The notes under the pieces were generated by a model that saw only the letters and a list, made by a program, of their open reading frames with translations, was not told the origin of the DNA and made no database searches. From Crossaster papposus (Eukaryota > Echinodermata > Asteroidea > Velatida > Solasteridae): a stretch of DNA of 64,000 nt. The DNA is taken from contig JBAIAA010000349.1 in assembly GCA_037893245.1 (NCBI GenBank), positions 1,155,324 through 1,219,323 of the forward strand, written 5' to 3'. Position 1 is the first letter of the stretch. Each line of letters begins with the position of its first letter. This document shows, one piece after another, positions 25,353 to 36,650 of this stretch. The translations under genes and the position numbers were made by a program.

Positions 25353-26037
25353 TTATTCTTTATTTGCAGCTACTGTAGCGCAGTCTAAAACTGCCTTGGC
25401 AAAGCTGGAGGCCTGGACTGGTTTATTGTAGAATTTTGCAAATGTTGCACAATTTGTCCAGCCAGCGGTCTTTAGTATGGTTTCCAAAGGCACGCCCTGG
25501 CGATAGGCAGCACTACATGTCGCTGATCTCGTGCTGTGAGCTGAAAAAGTAGTGGTATCTACACCTGCATTCCCAAGGGTGGATTTTATCCACCTGGATA
25601 TTGTTTGTGCGCCGATTTCTTTGTGCGGCGATACGTAGCTCAAGAATAACTTTGGTACCTCGTACAGCATGTGTTCTACTGATATATTCTTTTAACAAAC
25701 TTACAAAACAGAGCGACTGGTCTTGGGGATACTGTTGCATTGCAACATTAGTGTTGTGTTTACCAACCTTTGAGGTCTTAATTAATTTATCAATTACAAA
25801 AACAACACCGTTTGTAGTAGCCTGAATACAATCAAGGTTAAGTAGAAACAATGTTTGACAACGTTGCCCTGACACGAGGGCAGTAAGTACAACAATTTTC
25901 ATGGTAAGATTTCTGAGCGACATTTTGTCATTGGGGCCCAGATTTTTAAGGTAGTCCAAAACTACTTTAACGTCCCATGTACACGAGTATTTTGGTGTCA
26001 AAGGTCGTAGGTTAAACACCCCTGTCATGAATCACTT
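25353..26037 (-). pseudogene. DIRS tyrosine recombinase, interrupted
   Basis: The C-terminal frame (25353-25670) carries HSTRSA (the H-x-x-R box), an AGW segment and FYNKP with the nucleophile Tyr. The N-terminal frame (25513-26028) carries the first catalytic Arg in ALVSGQRCQTL. The two frames overlap out of phase, so there is a frameshift near 25600. A TGA stop replaces the residue just before the FMTGVFNLRP block, at about 26031-26036. Its N-terminal part is lost or separated by the Helitron-like insertion beginning at 26092. The normal role is strand exchange that integrates the circular DNA copy. Confidence 0.85.
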
Positions 26038-26091
26038 GACGAGAGGATGTGATTCAACGGTCATTCCCCCTGTGGGGAGTATTACTGCCGA

Positions 26092-27263
26092 CTAGGCGGT
26101 CACCCGGGGTTTGTCGGTTCTCGGGTTTGTAGCTACTTCCCTGGATGGATTTTTTTCCAAGTTCGACTCGCATTTGGGCTTCCCGTCCCCGAGTTTAAGC
26201 CCGATCGGACAAACTGTGAAAATTCGACCCGACAAACGCTTTTTTTTTCAAGTTCGACTCGCATTCGGGCTTCCCGTCCCCGAGTTGAAGCCCGATCGGA
26301 CAAACTTTGAAAATTCGACCCTTAGATGACCTTTGACCCGACAAACGTTTTTTTTCCAACTTCGACTCGCATTCGGGCTTCCCGTCCCCGAGTTTAAGCC
26401 CGATCGGACCAACTTTGAAAATTCGACCCTTAGATGACCTTTGACCCGACAAACGTTTTTTTTTCCAACTTCGGCTCGCATTCGGGCTTCCCGTCCCCGA
26501 GTTTAAGCCCGATCGGACCAACTTCAAAAAGTTGACCCCTAGATGACCTTTGACCCGACAAACGCTTTTTTTTCCACGCTCAACTTGCATTCGGGCTTCC
26601 CGTCCCCGAGTTTAAGCCCGATAGGACAAACTTTGAAAATTCGACCCTTAGACGACCTTTGACCCCGGAAGACCCGAAAAACGCTAACCCGTTTTATTTT
26701 TGCCACGCTCACCTCGCATCGAGCATTGCGATCACCGAGTTTAAGCACGATCCGACCAACTTCAAAAAGGTGACCCCTAGATGACCTTTGACCTCGTACG
26801 CTCTAGCGAATGCAAACTGGTTCTTGCGGGGACCGAGCCGGACCCACCCACCGAGTTTGAACGCCGCACGACCCCGGGAAGGGGACGAAAAAGCGCGCAC
26901 AGACAGACACACACAGACAGACAGACAGAGAGTATAGGACAAACTTTGAAAATTCGACCCTTAGACGACCTTTGACCCCGGAAGACCCGAAAAACGCTAA
27001 CCCGTTTTATTTTTGCCACGCTCACCTCGCATCGAGCATTGCGATCACCGAGTTTAAGCACGATCCGACCAACTTCAAAAAGGTGACCCCTAGATGACCT
27101 TTGACCTCGTACGCTCTAGCGAATGCAAACTGGTTCTTGCGGGGACCGAGCCGGACCCACCCACCGAGTTTGAACGCCGCACGACCCCGGGAAGGGGACG
27201 AAAAAGCGCGCACAGACACACAGACAGACAGACAGACAGAGAGTAGCGTATTATTATATAGGA
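26092..27263 (-). mobile_element. Helitron-like element nested in the DIRS element
   Basis: Same ends as 15893-17909: minus-strand start TCCTATATAATAATACGC (preceded by host A) and end CCGCCTAG followed by T. Internally it has about four units of roughly 110 bp (CGACTCGCATTCGGGCTTCC...TGACCTTTGACCCGACAAACG) at 26155-26580 and two partial copies of the 143-bp unit near 26780 and 27096. It lies between the DIRS RT/RH frame and recombinase frame. Non-coding. Confidence 0.6.
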
Positions 27264-27320
27264 TAGATAGATAAAGCACTCTAAAGCAGGCTATTGTATC
27301 CACTGCCATCGTGAAATTGT

Positions 27321-29255
27321 TCAGTGAGGCAAGAAATTACTGTACAGTTGCTCGAACTGGATCAGTTTTTGTCCTAATACAGAACAAAACCCATTTTTTG
27401 AGGGCAGACCAGTAGCACTTCTTAGTACTGTCTCTCCATGACGCAATGATAATATCGGCAGACTTTCTTGAAATGCCTTGCATTCGTAGGGTTTTCCTGA
27501 CAAGAGACAGGCCGCAAGCCTCAGTCGATGTCGCAATGGATGACGTCTATCTGAGGAGGAAAGTGTAAGCAAATCAGGCTTGTTGGGCAAAATAACAGGT
27601 AGCCTTGTTAGCATTTTGAGCAATTTTGGGAACCACGTTTGTGTATGCCAAATAGGGAAGATAAGTATCCCTACTGCTTTGTCGCTATCTGTTTTTGATA
27701 GCACTCTGTCAATGAGACAGAACGGTGGAAACGCATAAAAGATTGAGCGTGACCAGTCAAGGGTGAATGCATCCACGTGCGATGCGCCTGGCTCGGGATG
27801 CCAAGATACAAAGGGTTTTATCTGAAAATTCAGACGAGAGGCGAACAGATCAATCTGTGGTTTCGGAAAACCTTGAACAATCTTCGCAAAAATGCTTGAA
27901 TCTAATTTACACTCTAAATCTTCGTGGAAATTTCTTGAGGCAAAATCGGCAATTTCGTTCTTAATGCCTGGTAAGTGGGACACTGAAAGCCATATTTGTC
28001 GGTCCATACACCATAGCCAAATTTCCCTGGCCAAATTGTTCAATATCTGGGATTGTGTGCCTCCAAAATGACAGATATATGCCACTGTAGTTGAATTATC
28101 CGATTTTAAGTGGACATGTATGTCATGAGCCTCTGAAAATAGTGATTTTAGGGCCATATAGCATGCTTTTAGTTCTGGGCAATTGATATGGTTCAATGAT
28201 TCTTCGGAAGACCATTGTCCTCCAAAAGTCTGGTCGCCACAATGGACTCCCCAGCCCTGACGCGAATCGTCGGTTTCGACAATAAAATCTGGCATGCGTC
28301 TGCGTATTGGGGCTGATGATGTTTTTAAATTAGAAGCCCACCAATTTAGGTCTGAAATGGCACCTCCGGATAAAGTCATGCGTGCCTCAAAGTTACCGCC
28401 ATTTTGTGCGAGTGCCTGGTTCTTTTCAGTTTCTATTGTTCGTCTAAAGAAAGGCCCGTACGGCACGGCTAACTCGCATGAGACTAGTAGTCCTATGACT
28501 CTTGCTACATCCCGAATTTTGGGATTAAGGGAATGTGTAAGCTTACAAATTGATGCAACAATTTTCTCCCCTTTCTGTGTTGGGATGGATACCGTCATTT
28601 GTAATGAATTATGTAAGAACCATAAACAAGTTATTTCTTGTGTGGGTTCCAATACAGACTTCTGTCTGTTTATGACAAATCCCAAATTTTCAGTGAGGGA
28701 TGTCCGGGCTTTGATGTTCTTTAAACATTCATCAATTGTTCTGCCCAATAGTGGGGAATCGTCTCGATATAGTCACAGGATTCGTGACCCATGTTTCTAT
28801 AAGTGTGGCAATTAAAGGCTTCATTACCTTAGTGAACACTCGCGGGGCGCTTGAAAGCCCAAAAGGCATGCAGGTAAACTCATATATTGTCCCTTTCCAA
28901 ATGAATCTTACGAACTTTCTGTGTTCTTGGGCAATGGAATAGTAAAATATGCGTCCTTCAAATCAATAGACGCCATGAAGCAGTTTGTTGTGATCAAATG
29001 CATTGCGTAATGTATTGTCTCCATTTTGAAATGTGAATATGCAACAAAAGCATTAAGCCCACGCAGGTTAATAATGGGCCGAAACGACCCGTCTTTCTTC
29101 GGTCGGATAAAGATATTTGACAATAATTGTTCTTTCGCATAGCTTGTTTTAACAATGGCGCCTTTTCCAAGCATTTTGTCTATCTCATCACGGACAAGAC
29201 AAGTTTCATGAAGTGAAAATGTGATTTCACCAGGAGGGTTACGCTGTGAGGCCAT
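27321..29255 (-). pseudogene. DIRS reverse transcriptase-RNase H, frameshifted
   Basis: The segment at 28908-29255 holds the RT N-terminus, with RPKKDGSFRPIINLRGLN and SIDLKDAYF (first catalytic Asp). A frameshift near 28915 moves the next block (FVRFIWKG, MPFGLSSAPRVF) to another frame. A further break lies directly before the Y-R-D-D box at about 28758-28769. The frame from there to 27321 carries the RNase H domain (ETDDSRQGW, LKSDNSTTV, HLPGIKNEIAD) and a DIRS-specific tail. The reaction of the intact enzyme is RNA-templated DNA synthesis and RNA removal. Both breaks would prevent a full protein here. Confidence 0.88.
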
Positions 29256-29542
29256 TTGGCAAATTCAATCCGATAGTGTTGTACTGCGTTAAGAACCCAA
29301 TTATCAGACGTGATTTCATACCAATTTGATACAAATTTAGCAAGCCTGCCTGCCACATTATTTGCACTATATCATTATGTGCTCGTGCATTATGTCATTA
29401 AAGACCATTTTGCTTGCCATAGTATTTGCATTACCACATTTGTGCTTTTGGGTGAGCGTTCTCAAATTGTTGCTCGCTCATGAAACCATGCCTATGATTC
29501 CCAGATTCATTGAGTAACTCAGTTTTGTTAGTGTACATGTAC

Positions 29543-30766
29543 TCACTTACCGAAGTGCACGGATCTACTTGGTTGGTGCACTCCACTGTCTTGTGGGAGC
29601 GTACGGGGCCTTCTTCTCCCGCCAGTTGGTGTCTCTGCGCTTGTATAGTTTAAAGTGCCCTGGCGAAAGCTCCCCCGGTACGACTGGTATGGTCGTGTGT
29701 CCCTTCGGCGTTGGAATTGTCCATAGCCAGGTCTGCTCATGGAGCCTCTATATTGTTGACCGACTTTCTGCCCTAATTTGTTAGTTTCTTGTATGTCCTT
29801 ACATTGTTGGGTAAGGTTGTCCCCAAATAACTGTCCAGTTATGGGTACGTGGGCAGAGCAAAGTCCCCCGAATTGTTGATTTAGATCGGGTTTGATCAGA
29901 TCTCGTCTTCTGAGATTCATTTCGCGATTGGCATGTCCAATCATGGAAACTGCGTCCAGTAGTCGGCTAATTTCGACTCTTGCATTGTCCAATTTATCGG
30001 ACGCAGATGGGGCGTTGGCCATGTCCATTAGAGACTCAATTGCCCGTACAATTGGCACCGCACCTGCTAACATATATTGTTGGACCTTTTGCATTTTAAT
30101 GTCCAGTGAACGGGTCTTTGGTTTCAGGGTATTCCATACCTCAGGGTTTACCCTGGTAACTCCCAGCGCCTCCACATTTGAGGGGCGTTGCAGAATTTTA
30201 AGTTTTTCGATGACTTTGTCATCGGCCAGCTTTTGACGCATCATTTTGGTTATGAGCCCAGCCAATTTTTCGTTTATTAGAGCTCAAGTTGCACTCTCGT
30301 CATCGTACTGTTGTTTGTAGTTCTGAAGTACGGTAATGTCGGACTCCCCTTGCTCAGCTCGCTGCTTGTTTTGCAGAAGATCGTCGACAGCCTTGTCGAC
30401 ATTCAGGGTAGAGTCCGAATCAGATGTCGGGTCACACTTGGCCCGTTTGGGGAGTGGCCCAGACAAAATGAAATTCTGGACCTGTTCCATAGCATTAGCC
30501 ATAGAGGAAAGCTGGCACTGAAGGGTTTCAAACTCTTTACGACTGACAGATTCGTTATACTTGCGTTTTACTTTGCCCGGGGCTTTAATTTTACCCGATG
30601 GTCTATCCAGCGGATTGCCGCTGAAGGAGTTAGAGGGGCCGGACTCGTCTAGTCGAGTCCCTAGAGTTGTCTCCTCGTCTGAGGCCCCGCCTAGCAATTC
30701 TAGTATGTCGACCTGGTCGGTCATTGTAGTGATATAAATTGTACGTAAACGATACACTCCGGTCAC
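29543..30766 (-). pseudogene. DIRS gag-like gene in two frames
   Basis: The upstream frame (30284-30766) begins with an acidic segment, then KIKAPGKVKRKY and a coiled-coil-like region. It stops at about 30284. A second frame (29543-30265) continues with the conserved gag middle (VNPEVWNTLKP, ITGQLFGDNLTQQ) and an Arg/Gly/Tyr-rich tail that probably binds nucleic acid. The change of frame near 30270 marks a frameshift. DIRS Gag proteins are not well understood, and a capsid-like role is inferred. The upstream frame starts inside the right terminal repeat region, where the promoter should also lie. Confidence 0.75.
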
Positions 30767-30920
30767 AAAAAATGCACTGAGGAACTTGTGCCTCGTGCGT
30801 GGTTATATAGGGAGACCACCATTGTTCTTTTACAATAGGTGCTCTCAAGTGTGACGATACATTCCGGTGATAGGTGCAATCTCACGTAAGTCCGAAGTGC
30901 CATGTGGTAGCGAGGTAGAA

Positions 30921-31210
30921 TTACTATTTTCACATAATTATTCAGCCACTCATATGCTTTAGATATGTTATTGAAGTAAGGATATGTAAGTAGAATCCCC
31001 AAGATAAACTTTTCAAAAATAATAATAATAATAATAATATACCCAAATATAGGAATACATATATAACGCGGCAGGGATTAACGATTTATGCATATTAGTC
31101 ATATTTCCACGACTTGGATTTTTTGAGATTTTTAGTATGTCATTCTAGGGACCTTATAGAAGTGCACTGTGGTGAAAAATAGTCTATTGCAATTTGTGTG
31201 AGGTCAAAAC
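30921..31210 (+). mobile_element. Foldback element copy 2, right part
   Basis: The match to 44380-44690 resumes with TTACTATTTTCACATAATTATTCAG and runs to the arm end TGAGGTCAAAAC. It contains an (AAT)n run at 31019-31040 where copy 1 has a (TA)n run. Confidence 0.8.
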
Positions 31211-31672
31211 TTATTTCCCCTTATAATTTGCCTAGCAAACAAGGAGACCAACTACATATCTGCATTCCTGTATCATAAATATTTAAATGTTAGAAGACAA
31301 TTCCTAAAAAAGCAAGAAACGTGTAGGATAGCTGCAAGATAGAAATATTCAATCCCTCTATATACACCCGGTAGAATTTGGAAATTAGTCAACTTAGTCA
31401 ACTCAATACCAACTATTATACATCATCGTCTCCGTCTTTTCCTTTGTACATATAAACCTGCTGGGTTATAGAATGCAGGCATAATGAACATTTTGTTTGA
31501 AACCTCTTCGTAATTGAAAATCAGTTCAGTTACTGCATGTATACATAATACAAGATTAATTGAGCTAGTAATACGCGTAATATGTGCTGTATATTTTATG
31601 TACATGTAGATAGTAAGTTCCTACTTCGTCTGGCGTCCCGACTTCGCTCCCATGGGAAAGCGCATAATATCA

Positions 31673-32038
31673 CCTGGCACCACGAAATGAGCGGGAAGTC
31701 GCACATGGCCAAAACGAGTTATTGGCCGAAACGTATATTTTTCAGGTCGGTGTCGAGTTGTTAACGTGTTTACATACAAAAACACCTTTCTTTGTCACAT
31801 CCCAACATTGTATAGCTCAATTAAAACTCTAAAGTGTGTTTGTTGTGGCTGAATTGCCCTAAGTGAAAGATAGTATAGTTGACACGGACGTTTTCTCAAA
31901 ACAAGGGAGCATGGCTTCAGCTATTTCAAATGAGTATATATCGGCGGCTAGGAATCAGCAACACACAATACATTATTTGAAAGCTTAGAACTCTTCTTTC
32001 TACAAATGTAATAATGTCAACCATTTCGTGGTGCCAGG
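31673..32038. mobile_element. MITE with CCTGGCACCACGAAATG inverted ends
   Basis: CCTGGCACCACGAAATG at 31673-31689 is complemented at 32022-32038. The interior of about 330 bp is non-coding. Target duplication is not clear. Confidence 0.6.
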
Positions 32039-32330
32039 TCAAATATGTTAACAAAGCAATTACGCTATTATATCTCAGGTCTATACAGCAGATGTTAAAT
32101 GCAAAGGTAGAGTAGGCTATCTGTATAGCTGATGGCTGAGGGCATAATTCTGATGTTTGTTGGAGATTTATCAGACAAATATAATACAGAAAATGTTTGT
32201 CTGGTCAGAGGATTTGATCAAGTCGCCCTCTGGCCTAACCATAGATTGTTGTTATTTACCTTTTTTTTTTTTTTTTACTGATAATTTCTTTTCCAACCTG
32301 TGAACAATAATAACTTTAACTCCACCCAGC

Positions 32331-32366
32331 TAGCGGGTGCCGCGCAAAGCGCGGGATCCCGCTAGA
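32331..32366. other. GC-rich hairpin, possible Helitron 3' end
   Basis: CTAGCGGGTGCCGCGC, an AAA loop, then GCGCGGGATCCCGCTAG forms a nearly complete 36-bp inverted repeat that ends in CTAG. A GC hairpin just before CTAG is typical of Helitron 3' ends. No matching 5' end was identified. Confidence 0.35.
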
Positions 32367-32549
32367 AATAATAATGATTTAAACAAAAAATGGTTCTGTG
32401 AAGATATTGACTATAATGACACACGTTTTCACTGCGTATCTCCATCGGCTGAACACTACCAGAGTATTTCTCAATGACATCTTGTATGGTATAAACTGAG
32501 TATTACATATTGGATTGAGCTTTGGGTATATTTTTTTTTGTCTTGTCAG

Positions 32550-33469
32550 ATTGGTCTCGTAAGTGCGATTCGTGTGTGATTCTGAAAACTGCAATGATTA
32601 ATCAAGCTACGGACAATTACAAGGAAACCCCTGTCTCGCGTGTAAGGACTGAACGTGGACAATTGTCCAATTGCACACTTCATGACATCCTACAGCGATC
32701 CGGTGTGGTATTGCTGACAACAACCAACTTGGGCTTCCTAGACTTGAACATAAACATGTTGGGGAGTATCCGTAGAGCGGGCATCTGTGTCAATACAACC
32801 ATCATTGCTGAGGATGAGAAAGTATATAAGTATTTGCAGAAAAGAGCCGGAGGAGACCCAGCGGTGCACGTAGTGTTGACCAACTCGGGTCTTGTGCAGA
32901 GTGACGAAGTCAGGACCATATATCACCGAACCTATTTTGACCTGTTGAAGAAACGCCAGGTGTATTTCTTGAGTCTGTTGGAACAAGGCTTTGAGGTTCT
33001 TTTCACGGATTCCGACACCTTCTGGTTTCGGGACCCCTTTCCGTACTTTCAGGGAGACTTCGATATGTCCATGATGGACCCCAGATCGCCGTATCCGACT
33101 CGCACAGCCAAAGCACACTACTGTGCCGGTTTTATTTACATGAAGCCAACCACCGCGACAATCCTGTTTGTTAAGAAGTGGATTCAGTCTCTGAAGGGAA
33201 AGGTTATTATGGATCAGATCGTGATGAACAAACTATTGCAAGCTGACAAACCCGTGCACGTCAACATCCAGCCACTCGATATTAAATTATTCCCACCGGG
33301 ACCCACATTTTATGAGTTTTTGGAGGGGAACGCCAGCTACTCTGCTGTTGTGATGCACGCCGCCAGTATACATGGTCACGATGCAAAAGTGAACAAATTC
33401 AAGAGTTCCAATATGTGGTTGGTCAATGCAAGCAGTGATGAGTTAGTTGCTCGTGAGCAGTCATTATAG
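32550..33469 (+). CDS. Glycosyltransferase exon 2: Nucleotid_trans-type catalytic domain, to stop
   Basis: The exon starts after a strong polypyrimidine acceptor and encodes 305 residues to TAG. It has the fold signature of nucleotide-diphospho-sugar transferases (PF03407 type): VVLLTTTNLGFLDL near the start, QVYFLSLLEQGFEVLFTDSDTFWFRDPF with the metal- and sugar-nucleotide-binding DSD motif (residues about 177-179 of the 329-residue spliced product), then CAGFIYMKPT and a DQIVMNKLL segment. Potential N-glycosylation sites (NCT, NTT, NAS twice) agree with a lumenal domain. Relatives include plant xylosyltransferases acting on fucose and many uncharacterised invertebrate proteins, so donor and acceptor cannot be named. 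The expected site is the Golgi lumen, with exon 1 (21611) as anchor. Confidence 0.88.
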
Positions 33470-33519
33470 GTTCTATCGCTAAAAGCTAACATTTTGGGAT
33501 GTTCGTTTGTTTTTTAAAC

Positions 33520-33763
33520 CTTCAACTGGTGCATCATACCCTAAGAAAACAGCTTAAAGAAAAGATACACAATTTGCAGAAATCGAAAAAAATGCCCTAC
33601 GCAGGTTAAAAACGAACGCCGTTTTTCTTGCTTCTTTCCGCATTTATGACAGTAAAACTTCGGACAGGTCGGTTAAAAGATATTTACTATAAAAGACAAC
33701 CCCCCAAAATCCAGCCTTTTATGATAATTCAAACAATTACCAATGGTGTATCCTACCTTACAG
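33520..33763. repeat. Diverged TTAA-type MITE remnant
   Basis: Ends ACTGGTGCATCATACC and CAATGGTGTATCCTACCTTA resemble the inverted ends of the family at 11335 and 46529. The interior is short and diverged. Confidence 0.45.
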
Positions 33764-34129
33764 TTGCTAGGAGGTTTTGTTTTTGCCGCTGTTTGTTGTG
33801 GTGTTTTTTCTGTTTGTTAACATAATTACGGGAAAAAATATTACACACGTTTTAACAAAACCTGTTCAGTAGATAGCTTCTGGAAGAAGAATGATTCCAT
33901 TAAATCTTCAGATTGATCTAAATCCAGATCAAAAGTCTCGATCACTTTGAATTATTTTAATTGGAAGATTAAGCGTTGCGTTAGACCGTTTCTGTTTTGG
34001 GCAGAGGTCACGTCTGCGCTTCTCACGGTGCCCTTTCTAGTTTATTTTAAATTTATTAATTATTTATACTGTAGACCATTTAGCGGTGGAAATGCAAACA
34101 TAAAATGTTCTATAATGAAAGTTTGACTA

Positions 34130-35310
34130 AAAATAATGCTTTTGCTCCTTCTCTTGCTTTTGCTGCTTCTCTTGCTCTTGCTCCTCTTTCCCCTCCTCTA
34201 TTTTTTTTTTTTTTTCGTGGTATTTTTAGAGTCACCATATTTAAATCATCTGAACCGAATCAGTTGCAACATTCCGTATATGTTATTGTTCCTTCAATAA
34301 TGTTTAAAATCAACACTATTTTATCTGCTTCTTGCTTCTCTTTCTCTTGCTTCTCCTCTTTTCCCTCCTCTTGCGCTTGGTCTTGCTGATTCTCTTCTTC
34401 TTGCTCTTGCTCCTCTTTCTGTTGCTCTTTCTTTTGCTCTTGCTCTTCCATATTCTCCTCCTCCCCTCCTCTCCTCCTATTGCTCTTTCTATTTTTCCTC
34501 TTAAACCTCCTCTTGCTGCTCCTGCCCCTCTTCCTTTTCCTCCCTTTCTCCTTGTTTTTCTTAGATTTTGTTGGTGGTGTTCTCTTCTTGCTCTTGCTCT
34601 CCTTCTCTTGCTCTTGCTCCTCTTCCCCTCTTCCTCTTCTGGTATTTTTAGGGTCACCATATGAACCAAATCAGTTGTATCATGCTGTGTATTTCGTTTA
34701 TTATTCAATATTTTTTTACAATCCACACTATTGTTTATGTTTCTTGCTCTTCCTCTTGTTTTTGTTTTTGATCCTCCTCTTGCTCTTGCCCCTCCTCTGG
34801 CTCTTGATCTAGCTATTGATTTTGCTTTTGCTCCTCTTTTTCTTGCTCTTGCTCTTGCACTTCCTCTTGCTCTTGCCATTGCTCTTGCTCTTACTCTTGC
34901 TCTTCCACTTTCTCTTGCTCTTGCTCCTCTTATTGCTCTTAGCTATTGCTATTGATATTGATACTGCCCTTGCTGTTGCTCCTGTTGCTCTTGTCCTTTA
35001 CTTTCTCTTGATGTTGCCCCTTCTCTTTCTCTTGTCATTGCTTTTGCTCTTGCTCTTGCTTCTCCTTTCTTTCTCCTCTTTTTCTTGTGCTCCTCTTTCT
35101 CCTCCTATTGCTCTTGGTCCTCCCCTTGCTGATCTTGCTTTCCTCCTCATCTTTCTTTTCTTTCTTTTGTGGTATTTTTAGGGCCACCATGTTAATGTAA
35201 TCGGAACCGAATCACATACTGTGTATCTCATTTATCCTTTAGTGCTCTTCATGTTTCTCTTACATTTGCTCATCTTGCTTCTCCTCTTGCTGATTGGGTA
35301 TGGTTCATAG
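34130..35310. repeat. Imperfect (TCTTGC)n polypyrimidine satellite with higher-order units
   Basis: About 1.1 kb of strand-asymmetric pyrimidine sequence built from CTCTTGCT-like hexamers. It is punctuated three times (near 34216, 34640 and 35170) by GGTATTTTTAG(A/G)G(T/C)CACCAT followed by an AT-rich segment with a CCGAATCA-like box. The spacing of roughly 425-530 bp shows a higher-order repeat. Basic or hydrophobic translations from either strand are low-complexity artefacts. Confidence 0.85.
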
Positions 35311-35454
35311 CCAAAGGCCTAGGGGTTTAGAGAAGTGCAGTTTTTTGTTTGCTGACGAATTTGTATAATTGAATAGATGAACCCGAACCAGAAATTGAAC
35401 AAACAGCCGACAAAATCCTATGGAATTAATATTTTACTGGAACGAGATTGTCCA

Positions 35455-35668
35455 AATGAACTTGATCAAGTCTCTCACGTTAGGCAGCCCTTCACCTATA
35501 CCCTTTAGCCAAATTGACGAACACCTAGTTTTTCCTATCTTTGTTTGCTGGGCTAAATATAATGTTATCAATGTTCACAATTTTCCATCTAGGTTTTAAT
35601 AGGGTAAGTGTGCTTGTAAACCAATTGGTGAACTTTAAGCTCATCAATACTGACTACTTGATGATATC
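35455..35668 (+). mobile_element. Foldback element copy 3, fragment
   Basis: Matches the inner right arm of 43454-44699: AAGTCTCTCACGTTAGGCA, GTTTGCTGGGCTAAATAT, GAACTTTAAGCTCATCAATACTGA and CTACTTGATGATATCTG. It is more diverged than the other copies. Confidence 0.65.
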
Positions 35669-35689
35669 TGCACTGTAAAAAATATATGT

Positions 35690-36650
35690 AATTTAACAGA
35701 GAATTTTTAACAGATCTTCATTTACTATTTTCCACACATTAAATGTATTTTAACGGAATTTTGTATTTTTACAGCGTAATTTGTATAAATAGTAATACAT
35801 AGTAATTTGTTTGGTTAAAATACGTGTGTTGATGTTAAATTTACAGGAAATGTGATGTTTTATCAATATATGTAATTTCACTGAAAAAAAAGACAATTTA
35901 ACAGATCATTTTTAACAGATCTTCGTTGTAATTTACTTTTACAGCACTGTTGATGTTAAAACTACAATTTTCTACAATTTTGTTGGTGTTTTAACGGAAT
36001 GTTGAATTTTTACAGTGTAATTTGTATAAATAGTAATACATAGTAATTTGTTTGGTTAAAATACGTGTGTTGATGTTAGATTTATGGGAAATAGGATGTT
36101 TTATCAGTCTATGCAATTTCACTGTAAACAAATGACAATTTTACAGAGACTTTTTAACCGATCTGCATTGTAATTTACTTTTATAGCAGTTTTGATGTAA
36201 ACATTACAATTTTCCACACATTTTCTGTGTTTTAATGGAATTTAGTACTTTTACGGTGTAATTTGTATACATAGTAATACATAGTAATTTGTTTTGGTTA
36301 AAATACGTGTGTTGATGTTAAATTTGCAGGAAATGTGATGTTTTATTAATATATGCAATTTCACTGTAAAAAAATTAAAATTTAACAGAGACTTTTTAAC
36401 AGATCTGCATTGTTATTTTTTTTTACAGCACGGTTAAAGTAAAAATTACATTTTTTCGCAAAATGTCAGTGTTTTAACTGAAGTTACAAAAATGTTAAAT
36501 CATTTTGCCAAAATACATGTGTTGATGTTAAATTTTCAGCATTTTGATGTTAAAATTACAATTTTAAAAGTGTTCATGTTTTAACGGAATTGTGTGATTT
36601 ACAGTGTAATGTGTAAAAATAATAAAACATGATAAACATTTTGCATTATA
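35690..36650. repeat. About 240-bp AT-rich tandem repeat, roughly four units
   Basis: Landmarks recur at near-constant spacing: GATGTTTTATCAATATATG near 35854, then near 36095 and 36337, with AATTTGTATA(A/C)ATAGTAATACATAG and GTTAAAATACGTGTGTTGATG in each unit. The final unit decays after 36450. Non-coding. Confidence 0.8.

Larger units (their letters stand above)
24598..30921 (-). mobile_element. DIRS-type tyrosine-recombinase retrotransposon, full-length but inactivated
   Basis: Inverted terminal repeats lie at about 24651-24790 and 30770-30905. An internal region at 24880-25000 is complementary to the outer ends of both terminal repeats: its first half to 24598-24670, its second half to the right end. 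This ITR plus internal complementary region plan is diagnostic of DIRS elements, which integrate circular DNA by a tyrosine recombinase without target duplication. Minus-strand genes in order: gag, reverse transcriptase/RNase H, tyrosine recombinase. Several frame breaks and a nested Helitron-like insertion make this copy defective. Confidence 0.88.
21681..32549 (+). other. Predicted 10.9-kb intron of the glycosyltransferase gene
   Basis: Donor GTAAGT at 21681 and acceptor TTTTTTTTTGTCTTGTCAG ending at 32549. The intron is mostly mobile DNA: TTAGGG-like degenerate repeats at 22224-22265, a foldback element split by a DIRS element that is itself split by a Helitron-like element, a MITE at 31673-32038 and a GC-rich hairpin at 32331-32366. 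Between 22300 and 24228 I see no gene. Confidence 0.5.

Noticed and set aside
34316..34879. Lys/Arg/Ser-rich 187-codon frame resembling an SR-type protein
   Set aside because: It is the purine strand of the TCTTGC satellite. The other strand gives poly-Leu/Phe frames of the same length.
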